Of a DNA stretch of 64,000 bases, positions 1-9,648 are shown piece after piece (positions within the stretch are counted from its first letter, which is position 1; each line of letters begins with the position of its first letter). Location: contig CM049314.1 of the NCBI GenBank assembly GCA_026874595.1, forward strand, positions 61,483,300 to 61,547,299, given 5' to 3'. Both the position numbers and the translations under genes were made by a program. This DNA is from Sipunculus nudus. Its lineage: Eukaryota > Annelida > Sipuncula > Golfingiida > Sipunculidae. The notes under the pieces were generated by a model. It saw only the letters and a list, made by a program, of their open reading frames with translations, was not told where the DNA came from and did no database searches.

Positions 1-467
1 TCGACGTTAGGCCTATTCACAGGAGAAGCACCCCACGTGATAAGAATCTCTTTTTCTGAATAAAACAAAGGCCGGATTAATCCAGTGCGGGGCCGTAGTA
101 TATATGTTTAAAAGGGTTGCTTTGTAGATTGAATATAAATTATTAACGTGTTAACATAATATATGGGAAAATACCATTCAACAGAACTTTACATTAGGCC
201 TACTTTAATATAGGAACTTATACATTTGTGGTGTATAGGCCTATATAAAGTTTATATACTGAAGAATGAGCTTTAGTTCACATTTTACCTTGTTCATCTT
301 TGGAGTTGGTTACCCTGGGCAGCAAAAAAAAAAAAATGAAAGATTCGCAGTAAGCATTAGAAAACATTCCACAAAGAACTTTTATAGTTCTCACACGTGG
401 TGCAGCAGCAGGCCTATAACGTCTATTAAAGGTCTTGTTTAGCACTAGTTAGTTTGAGGAGCAATAA

Positions 468-970
468 ACCCACATAGCACGAAACATTTTTAGAATAGCG
501 GTATTTAAAAAGGTCCTAGGCCTATATAAATGTTTCAACAGAACATTTTCCTAAAATGTTTTAAAAATATATCAAAAACATTTCATAGATTTTTAAAAAA
601 TCATTACAGTTCTAAACGTTTTTAAAAATGTAAAGATTTTGTTTAACTTTTAACGTCATGTTGTAAAGAATTAATATGAATGTTAACAATATCTTTAGCC
701 TATATATAAGGGCCTATGTATATTAGAACATGTACATGAGAATTTTTTTTTTTTCAAATTTTAAATGTAGCACAAATGAAATTGAAATTAAAAAAAAAAT
801 AATATTTATTCTGACAAATTATAACACGAAATAAATTTCCCCAAACGTTCCTTACAATATTATAAAAACGTTTGAAAGCATTTTAAAACCATACACTGCT
901 ATGTTTTTTTTGCTTTTGGAAATATTTTAGAACATTTCCATGCATGACAATAAATTTGTGCTAGCTGGGT
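468..970. mobile_element. MITE-like element with ACCCA..TAGCAC inverted termini
   Basis: The left end reads acccacatagcacgaaacat at 468. The right end, in reverse complement, reads acccagctagcacaaa at 970-955. Between them is A+T-rich DNA full of short inverted runs such as acattttaaaa/ttttaaaaatgt. About 500 bp with no coding capacity fits a non-autonomous DNA transposon. Target duplication is not clear. Confidence 0.55.
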
Positions 971-1156
971 AATTTTTCAATAGCTCAGTGAAATTAAAAT
1001 AAGCCTAATGTTCGCTAAGACTTTCTTCCAGACGACTGAATAATACTTGATGACCTCTATATAGAAACTCTCAAGCTAGGAGTATAAAGCCAAAATGAAT
1101 GTAAGTTATTATTTAATCCAAATTCCAAATAGGCCGTTAACTTTTCTGCGTTTAAC

Positions 1157-1175
1157 GGGGGGGGGGGGGGGGGGG
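1157..1175. repeat. Homopolymer G run (19 nt)
   Basis: Nineteen consecutive G on the plus strand, in otherwise A+T-rich DNA. Prone to length error in assembly and able to form G-quadruplex. Confidence 0.9.
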
Positions 1176-2024
1176 CATAGCATGCCATTTGTGGCTACTT
1201 TTACTATAATGGGTTAATCCGGGACTGAGTAAAAGCGTATAGTATTATACATATACAATCAGCCAAAACCTTGAGGGATTTAAAAGTATCAATTGGTAGA
1301 TTTAAGCCTTTTACAAATATAGGTTACAGTCACATTTACAACTGCTATATAGTAATGTCATGAAAAACCATGTATGCTCTACAGTAGCGACAGCTTGTCA
1401 CCCCAAACGTCGATTTTAGATATACTGAAGACGATGGGCCCTATCAGTTTATTTCCGAAGGCCTGAGTGTCATGTTGTCATGGCTAGCTCTACAGGTGCG
1501 GATCCAAGATTTTTGAAAATTGGTTTGTAGGTTGTGTCGGCACAAAAAGAAGGGGTTCTTATCCCCTGTCCAACCCAAGTCATTCACTGCTGGCTTGGAC
1601 AGCAACAAATTTTGCGTAAGTAATCATTTACCGAGAGATGTTGCTAACGTCTTGTGTAAACCTATCGCTCCAGCTCACCGATTTAAATTTAAGGTGGCAT
1701 CTCCGTAATAAAACCAACCAATGAAGTTGTTTCATATTTTTATAAGACCATATAAAACATTTATCATTATAAAAAAAAAGTTACAGTGTTCCATGCATTA
1801 TATATAGTTTATATTGTCAGTGGCGTATCCGGCACAAAACGTAAAAAGCAGTTATAGCGTAGGCGTGGGCAAACATTTCTTCAACATTGCCACATGGAAC
1901 ACAGAAAGCCGTCAAGCGAGCCGCAACGATAAACAGCTAAATATACTTAATAAATAAAAGCTAATTCATAGAGAAAAAGTATTGTTCACATATCTTTTAT
2001 ATTTGGTACACATAAAATTAGGGG

Positions 2025-2215
2025 TAAAACGCTCGGCTCTCTCCGTTGGCGAAACGCGGGTTCGATCCCCGGAGTCGCCATGAGAGTGGGTTGTAGTCAC
2101 CCGAGCAAGGTCGGTGGTTTTCTCCTGGTCTTCCGGTTTCTTCCACCTCTAAAGACTAATAAACGCCACCATCCGAGTAATGGAGAGTGCCGCGTATTAG
2201 TTATTAAAAGTATAG
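2025..2215 (+). mobile_element. tRNA-derived SINE, 5' end incomplete
   Basis: A pol III B box GGTTCGATCCC lies at 2059-2069, within a T-arm followed by ggagtcgcca, as at a tRNA 3' end. An A-box-like region (ggggtaaaacgctcgg) lies about 2021-2036. The 5' acceptor half that would pair with ggagtcgcc is absent, so it is not a functional tRNA. The body continues with ggtggttttctcctggtctt and ccggtttcttccacc, a domain I associate with invertebrate and fish SINEs. The 3' end is ill-defined near 2215. Confidence 0.65.
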
Positions 2216-2252
2216 TTGTACAATCCATGTATAATAAATAAAAATTATATCA

Positions 2253-2555
2253 TAAGGCCAAAATAAAAAAAAAATGTATGGTTCTCAGGCACTTTTTTTT
2301 TCAGAAATCAATGCGGGCGGGCGGGCGGACGTTTTTTTGTGATGATAATAATATATATATTTTGCTAAACAAGTAAAAGCCCTACATAAAAAAGGAAATT
2401 TATGATTTTATCCCCTTGAAAGAAATGTCCGAACGGATGCAGCAAAAAAATTGATAAGTTTCTATTGAAAATCAAAATAAAAATTTTTTATACGGGGGTT
2501 CAAAATTGATGCGGGCGGTGCCTGAGAACCATACCTTTTATTTAATTTTTGCTTA
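2253..2555. mobile_element. TAAGGCC MITE, copy A
   Basis: Starts TAAGGCCAAAA and then atggttctcaggca; ends with the inverse tgcctgagaaccat followed by a decayed ttttgcTTA. Three relatives lie at 25900, 32525 and 43300. Internally it holds a GCGG run (gcgggcgggcgggcgg near 2317) and repeats gcgggcggtg near the right arm. No coding capacity; a non-autonomous element. Confidence 0.7.
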
Positions 2556-3654
2556 AAATGTTAGATATGAATGCAATTGTGATGTGTTGCTTCAAAAATC
2601 ATACTAAACAGTCTCAAGCTTTTAATCAAATTTATGCAATTGCACACAATCTTTTACAACGTTATTAGAATCAAATTTCAACATTGGTGTAGTTATATTC
2701 AAAGCAGAGTGCAAATGTGAGTCTCTACAAACCACCAGTCACGGTGTCAGGAAACATGATGTTATCATACGGGTGCAGCTGCTAAATGCATGGTTTGCAT
2801 GTGTATATACACCGAGGTTCCGTGTATCCATAGAAACGTCCCTTCCTTGTTATAATATTCACACAATGAGAAATCTGTTTAAAATGACAGTCAAACCAAA
2901 CAAGAAATACATTCGTTATTCTGAAAAAATTACTTAATTGCCTTATATTTCTGTACTAAAGAATTCACAGAACTCCGCTTTTCAAAATATGATCATTGAT
3001 AAATAATATTTAATCATCCTTTAGGTTCATAAACTAGACATATTTGTTTCCATTAATTTGGATATACAGGAAATTTTTCTTCACACCTTTCACTACTTCT
3101 GCTTCTCATGAGAGCTGAAATTTATTTAACTTCAAACTTGAGTCCGTGAATATGAAATCTTTTAAAAATATCTGCATGCAAGTCCACTAATTTTAAATGT
3201 TTTGCAAACATTCAGGTTTCATGATTTAAATATCCAGGGAATGAGTCTTTGTGTTATAAAACACATGCATTTAAGATCTTAGTATCGTCTAAAAATTGTA
3301 AAATGTCAATTTCCAGAAAAAAAGTCATTGTTATGTATACCCTCCTTGTCACACAAATGTGTTATTTACAATAAGGCTCATCGTTTAGAGAAAAAAAAAA
3401 TAGATTTAAGACGGATATTTAAAAAAAAACCATTAGACATTGGAGATTTCCAGTTTCTTCACGTATGTTTGAAAACGTGTAATCTAAAACGCGTCCTGAG
3501 TCTTTATCGGATATTATTTTTCATAAAGAAGTTACAGGCCATTTTTAACGAAAGATCATTTGTTAATTTGTCAATCTTTTTTATATTAAAATTTAAGAAG
3601 AACAGAAGATTTATTATATACAATAAAAACACATGGAGACATTTGTATACATTT

Positions 3655-3990
3655 AAAGATGATGTTACTATATTGAGTGCATATTTACTGGCAGAGGCGT
3701 GATATATATTTTAAAAAATGAAAATTGTGTTTAAATTGTGTTATTTTTTAATGCATATTTATTGCCAGAGGTGAGATATATTGCGTTTAAACATAAATTT
3801 CATATATGTATACAATGAAAAACAAAATTCTGGAGATATCTTATTAATTTTGAGGTGATGTTAGTATTGAATGCATATTAACTGGCAGAGGCGTGATATA
3901 TATTTTTAAAAATGAAAATTGTGTTTAAATTGTGTAATTTTTTAATGCATATTTATTGCCAGAGGTGAGATGTATCGCGTTTAAACAATG
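3655..3990. repeat. Two-tier tandem duplication, 194-bp period
   Basis: A unit containing ggcagaggcgtgatatatat at 3690 recurs at 3884 with few changes. Each unit also contains a degenerate internal second copy (tgccagaggtgagat, about 75 bp on). This is a duplication of a duplication. It spoils the apparent 124-codon plus-strand ORF ending at 3702, which I treat as chance. Confidence 0.8.
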
Positions 3991-4095
3991 AAAACAACAG
4001 ACCAACAGCAACACCGTTGTTTATATATAGCTGATCTAATATTAGATACATTGAAGGTTCAAAATGTTTAGACAAAAGAGGCTATAATGATTTTA

Positions 4096-4098
<3 letters not shown>

Positions 4099-4147
<49 letters not shown>
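4099..4147. repeat. (AT)n microsatellite
   Basis: Roughly 48 bp of alternating TA. The A+T-rich DNA between 4148 and 5060 shows no recognisable gene. Confidence 0.95.
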
Positions 4148-4150
<3 letters not shown>

Positions 4151-5189
4151 CATGATTATGGTGATTATTTTGGCCAAATAACTATAAATTCTTGTTACCC
4201 TTTAGTTTAGCTTGTTATACAGGTTCATCCAGTACAAGCATCTAAGCAGAATCCTTTACCCCCTGTAGCTCAGAAACCCTTTACTGGTCATCTTGTGTTG
4301 ACAGGGGTCTCCTTTGAGTAATTGTTTGTGTTCAGGATTGTTTAACATTGCTTCTCCACTGAGCAACTTGATCTTAAGGTTGTCAACTTGACTTATCAAC
4401 CAGATTTGTCATTTTATATAAGACTTTATGTAAGGTCATTTTGTTAATATATTTAGATGATATGGATGGTCAAGATTTTCCTTAGTTCTAAATGGACAGT
4501 ATTTTTAATGCTTGTTTTAGGTCAGTATTATAATATTCAGTAGCTTAAATCAAGTATCTGGTTGGTTAGTCAGGTTTAGGAACATGTACTTAAGGGCTTT
4601 ACAGGCCTCGGACAGACAGGCACTTTTGGGCAATTTTAGACATAGCAGGACTCTGTCCTGTTTTTATTTAAATTCATAAAGCCTCATATTATTAGATTAG
4701 AAACTTTTTTAAAGGAAGATCTTATGATCATTTTTGTAGTTAGAAATGTCAACCTTCAACATTTTGGATATATATTTTAATTTGTGAACTAGGAAGAAAA
4801 TAAACTTTATTATTACCATATGGATGGACTTTATCATGATTTATCATGATCGGTGATAAAAAGTGAACAAGAATACATGGACGAATATATATATATAAAA
4901 TCTACGTGGAGCTAATTCCCGCGTTTCCCTGGATGCCCAAGGAACGTAACAATATTTATATATATATATATATCTTAAAGCTATATATTGAATCAAGGTA
5001 GTTTAACGATATTAAAAATTAAAAGGTACATAAACATTCGCAATTATATGTATATTATCTCACATATTAGTCAATTATGACTGGATATAATAGTTTGTCA
5101 GAAAATCCATCCCCGCACATGGACACTTGTTTTATACGTTGTTCTTGTTCCATGTCTAAATAAACACAGACCACGTGTGTCTGTTTTTC

Positions 5190-5345
5190 ATGATGGGGCT
5201 GCATGACAAAAGGTACAATCATGCGCATGCGCGACAAATTCAAAACGAGGAAAGAAATATGAAAGTAGAAATACAAAACAAACACTCGCGGGAAGCTTGA
5301 AAAATCTTGATTTGTGAAGTGCAGTACTGCCACCAGCTGGCGCCA
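5190..5345. promoter_or_regulatory. GC-richer promoter/insulator-like island with NRF1- and CTCF-like sites
   Basis: GCGCATGCGC at 5223-5232 is a perfect palindromic NRF1-type site. ctcgcgggaa at 5284-5293 is E2F-like. CCACCAGCTGGCGC at 5330-5343 matches the CTCF core CCACCAGGGGGCGC at 12 of 14 positions. Such a CpG-containing patch is unusual for this flank. A minus-strand open frame (5333-5067, 88 codons) begins inside it but is not a recognised protein. Function is inferred from motifs only. Confidence 0.3.
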
Positions 5346-5592
5346 CTGATATCAACAGTTGCAAATTTATTTCAACTTCAGCACCGGGGTAATTACGTTT
5401 AAGAGTGAAGATATCATCAGGTATCAGATATCACCATATTTCAAGGAAAAAACGCTATATTTCATGTATATTTAACATATCTGGCATATGTAAATTGGTT
5501 TCTTATATAAAACTAAGAAGTACTTTCCAGTTCTAAAGGTGCCCATATTTAAAAAAAAGTCCCAAAGGCCTAAATGAATTTGATACTCTTGT

Positions 5593-5735
5593 ATTTTGGT
5601 ATATGGGAATGAATGAAAACAAAATAATTTCCTCAGTTAAAGGACTGTTTGACGATTTAGGTATATGGGAATGGATGGAAAAACTCTAATTTCCTCACTT
5701 AGGAGACCGTCTGACGATTTTGGTATATGAGGAAA
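5593..5735. repeat. Tandem repeat, about 63-bp period, just over 2 copies
   Basis: ggtatatgggaatga recurs as ggtatatgggaatgg and ggtatatgagg, each followed by aattcctca-like sequence and a gac(c)gt(c/t)tgacgattt block. Non-coding. Confidence 0.65.
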
Positions 5736-6006
5736 GTACAAAATATATACCACTTCAAAAGAGCACATCCACTGGCAGCTTCACATGTTCAGAGACTAAA
5801 CTTTGTTGTCAGTTTCATTCCCGGGCAGTGCGTGACAGCATGGTGCCGTCATACGCCCCATGATGCTTGTCGATTCCATGTTCGGGCTATGAGTTACTGT
5901 GCACAATGAAGTCACATGAATCCCGATGCTTATCGATTTAATTCTGGGGCGTATCATCGAGTACACACCGGAGGGCTGGGGTTGATGCGAGACCACTTTA
6001 TCAATA

Positions 6007-6453
6007 TACTGTGGTGGCCTTTTTGTTCGCGAGGGTTTTAATTTCGCGATATTCGCGAATGGGAAATAATCGCGAAAATGAAACCCTCGGAAATAATTGG
6101 CCAGTTGAGAATGTTCTTCTTGTTCAGTGAAACCAATACTTGAATGCATGTAAATAGTTTAGAACAGTGAAAAATTTAATAATTAATTTAATAATTACAT
6201 TCAAGCAGGTATAGGGTAAACGTTCCGTTGAATTTGAACTACACTACCTGTGCTGTGTGTATGGGACCATCGTTATTTAAGTAGAATAGCACAAACTCAT
6301 GAATTATTCTCATTTTATAATACTCACAGGTGTGGCTTTACCTAAGATTTGATATAGTTTCTGGTGAAATCGCGAAAATGAAACCCTCGCGAAACATTCA
6401 AAATTGAGAAATCGCGAAATTTCAGCCTTGCGAATATAAAGCCAACCACAGTA
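6007..6453. mobile_element. MITE with TACTGTGG termini and TCGCGA-rich arms
   Basis: The left end reads TACTGTGGTGGCCTTTTTGT then tcgcgagggttttaatttcg; the right end is its imperfect inverse, ending aagccaaccacagta. The arms extend over about 60 bp, each with several TCGCGA or TTCGCGA palindromes, and there is no coding capacity. TA-type insertion with CTGTGG ends is possible (Tc1/mariner-like target), but the duplication is not decisive. Confidence 0.75.
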
Positions 6454-8027
6454 TTAGCCATATTGCCTATATAGGCTATGATATGAAGCATAAATGACGT
6501 GTAATATCACGTATACCGGAGCCTTTCTATTTGTGGATTAATAAAACGTATAAATTATTGGATTTACTTTTTACTGGAAAATATAGGAGATAGTCCTACG
6601 GGAATTAGTGAAAACGCTGCAACATAGAATTGCAAGTGCTCTCAGAAGAGACTTGTGCAGATGGGTCCAAGATATCTGAAATTCTGTCATTGATGATATT
6701 ATCAAATAATGTGTTATCTACCAGTAATGTATAGTTTCAGTTAGAAACTATATATTGATAGATTATTTATATTATATTTTTAAACATTAGGAATATTTTC
6801 AAACATTTTCCGTATTATTCATACCATTGTATTAACCCCAACTTCCGTACATGTTCTTTAAAAATTAAAAAAGACAGGAAGACATAATAAATAAAAACTT
6901 CGTTGCGACTTTATTTACATACACATGCACACTGATATCCAAATATTGGACTCTTTGTATTGCTGCAACTTGTGACACTTTCAATATTTAATATATTACA
7001 CTGATTACAAGCACCTGTACAGTGAGCCAATGAAACACTTAAAATCAGCTGATTTCAAAGTGTAGCTACATAAATAACATGAACACAATCAAGACATTCA
7101 AATTTTAACATAATGTAATATGAGGAACAACCTGCTCACTGACTGATCGCATAATGCACTTGGTTTTAGATTTTATAACCAACAAAAGGCTTCTATACTT
7201 AAGCAATAGGTAGTCGGAAATTTTATCTGTTATTATAATATCACATGGTGAAAATACAATTATAAGATTTTCTAAAAGACAGATGTATGAAAAGCAGATA
7301 AATTTAAAATTGATGAATTAATTCGATTCCCCAGCAAGTCATAATTTGCTCTAAATTTTACAAAGAGATTTTATCATAACTGACTCTTATTCCCAGCATC
7401 CAAGGTGTAATCATAAACTAATAATAACCATCCAAACATCACACACAGCAAACTTAAACAAACACAGCAAACACACAATGACGTTAAAAACTGCTCTGAA
7501 ATCGCAGCTACAGTCTTTACAAAAAGTATATGTTACTTCTGTCCACAGTAAGATGGCAAATTCTTTGTTACTTCAATGATATTTCAAATAGTGAAGATGA
7601 AATTACAGTATACAAGTAATTGATAGTTTTTAATTTCATTCCTGTAGGAATACCTTTAAAAAATCTGCACAGCAGAATGCAAGAATTAATAAATATGTTC
7701 AATTAGTTTCAAAATCCACAACCAGATGGCTCTCTACACTGACAGCAGAACGGTGACAAATTTCAACTTCAATGTGGAATTTCAAAAAACTTCATGAATA
7801 GAGCTATTAAATATTGTTTACTTACACAACACTACAATAAATGTTACAAACTGCACATCCATAACATATAAAGGAATGAATGTTTAACATTTAATTCCAA
7901 GCTCTTTTTCAGTTGTGGTGCTCTGGTATAGGTAAATATTCTCATGTTTTATTGTTTATCGAAGCTATTATATTTAAAATGGCAGTGAAATATTACAATT
8001 ATAACACAATGAGAATAAGCTAAAACA

Positions 8028-8093
8028 CATAATTAGTATTACAAGTCACATAATTAGTATTACAAGTCACATAATAAGAATTACATGTCACAT
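8028..8093. repeat. 22-bp tandem repeat, three copies
   Basis: The unit aattagtattacaagtcacat is repeated three times with small changes (third copy aataagaattacatgtcaca). It lies in the putative 3' UTR. Confidence 0.75.
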
Positions 8094-8225
8094 ATAGATT
8101 TAGTTCAGCACCTTGGGTACAAACAGATCATCAGTAACTAATAACTCAGTGATATAGCTTATTGACATTCAAATGAGATCCATAAAATAACACATGGAAA
8201 AAACTTTCAACAGGACTCAAATCTA

Positions 8226-8950
8226 ATGAATATTCATGTAAGTATGAATATTCATCCATTTATGAATAATGATGAACACACTCCATAATGATGAACTTCA
8301 ATGGCATGAAACAGTGTCCCTCACTCAGCAACCTTATATGAGCATATTCTCCATAATAAAATTCCATTTGCATAAATATCCTATCACATCCTCTTTCTTC
8401 TTTTTCACAGTATTATGTAACACAGGCACACATAACGGTCGCATCATATAATATCATATGATTTCCCCCTTTAGTCTGCTGACAAAATTTAGGGCCTATC
8501 CCATGAATATTCAATATCCACTTTGCATACTGACCTTCAGTTCAAGCAATATTTGGTCTGTCCATTTTGCGGCTTGCCTTTTTTGACTGACCAGTATGTT
8601 TCTCACAAACTGATCTACATATCTGAACTCCATATATTGACTGTAAATATAAGGCAAGTCCTTCATGAATATTCAACAATCACTTGGCACAATGTACATA
8701 ATTTGAGGTCAGAGATCCATATCCAATGAATAACAAATAGTCCACATTGATAGGGATTTGAACTAATGTGTATTGTACTCCACAAAATAAAATATTCTTC
8801 ATTTGGATATTGCTTCAAAATAATATTTGAGACACACCTCTTTCATATGCTCTCTATCTCATGAATACAAAACACTCATTTGGCAGTAATATTCATATTC
8901 AGGTCCTCATTAATAATTAACCATCACATTCATTTGCATAAAATTTGCAT
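8226..8950. promoter_or_regulatory. Cluster of POU-type octamer and MORE-like palindromes in diverged repeats
   Basis: Two perfect ATGAATATTCAT palindromes lie at 8226-8237 and 8244-8255, one-base variants ATGAATATTCAA at 8503 and 8665, and three exact ATTTGCAT octamers at 8366-8373, 8932-8939 and 8943-8950. The surroundings (catgaatattcaa.. acttggca.. aggtc) recur at about 8502, 8664 and 8860, so the motifs partly reflect an old repeat. Octamer ATTTGCAT and ATGMATATKCAT-like sites are known POU-factor targets. Binding here is unproven; the segment may also be transcribed as 3' UTR. Confidence 0.4.
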
Positions 8951-9565
8951 TCTCCACAGAACAAACACAGCGTGGCAGCAGGTCCACTGAGTATATCACA
9001 GATTACTTCACATTTTTCCATTTTTTTTTTCAATTTTCACCTCTTGAACTTTCTTCCAATTGTTGCAAACCAGTGTTTTTTGGAATCAGTCTGTGTCATT
9101 TTTGGGTGTGATCTTTGTCGTGATGGTACCCTATTTAATGCTGGGTGCTGATAATCCATCGGAACACGAGAAACTCGCCGGCCATTTCGCCCTGCGGACT
9201 TTACTATGGGGAAAAAACATAAATATTGTTAATGTAATATTAACTTAAGATCTATTATTTTTCATTATTCTATCTAAATTTTCTTTATCATAAATTCAAG
9301 GCATGCCTGAATGAAGGGTTCTTGATTCTTACTCCATATTCAAACATTCAAATATCCTGAACTTTAGATTTTTTTTTATAAAACTAACCACAAAACTGAG
9401 ATCTGGTTAATGAATAATCTGTTAACTGTAGATTGGTAAATTCTAATCAACTTTTTATTGAGATTTGCCATATAATAAAAGTTAACCTTTCTTCTTTGAT
9501 CAATACTTCAATACAAACTGAGAATTATTACATAAAAGGCCTGTGACCTGAGAATGTATATAACA

Positions 9566-9648
9566 CTAACATTTATATAATTTGTCTCCATGTCCCCCCA
9601 TACATCTGGCCATTGCTGCCTGCTTCACATAGGATGGTAACCTGTAAC
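9566..9648 (-). CDS. Coding exon 14: C-terminal tail and stop (aa 1053-1079)
   Basis: The acceptor cttgtttacag ends at 9649. The competing acceptor 7 nt further in (gttacag) would hit TGA after four codons, so the first is chosen. It encodes [19 protein letters not shown] and ends GDKLYKC then TAG at 9568-9566. The KQAAM block corresponds in position to the KRQAAM/KRQAML block after the PH domain of vertebrate family members, which supports this as the genuine tail. Longer alternative C-termini, known for collybistin, cannot be excluded. Confidence 0.85.

Larger units (their letters stand above)
6910..9565 (-). other. Probable 3' UTR / downstream flank with two candidate poly(A) signals
   Basis: No further coding exon is visible downstream of the stop. 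AATAAA hexamers on the minus strand lie at 9459-9454 (107 nt after the stop) and 6915-6910. Use of the distal site would give a 3' UTR of about 2.7 kb. The stretch contains the POU-motif cluster and a 22-bp tandem repeat listed separately. Which signal is used cannot be decided from sequence. Confidence 0.4.

Noticed and set aside
2025-2085. Possible functional tRNA gene
   Set aside because: The 5' acceptor and D-arm do not close with the 3' half, and the sequence continues into a SINE body.
3328-3702. 124-codon plus-strand open frame
   Set aside because: Very A+T-rich Lys/Phe/Ile composition, no recognisable domain, and its end lies inside a tandem duplication.
5796-6149. 117-codon minus-strand frame
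   Set aside because: Runs across the edge of the TACTGTGG MITE; no domain and no splice support.
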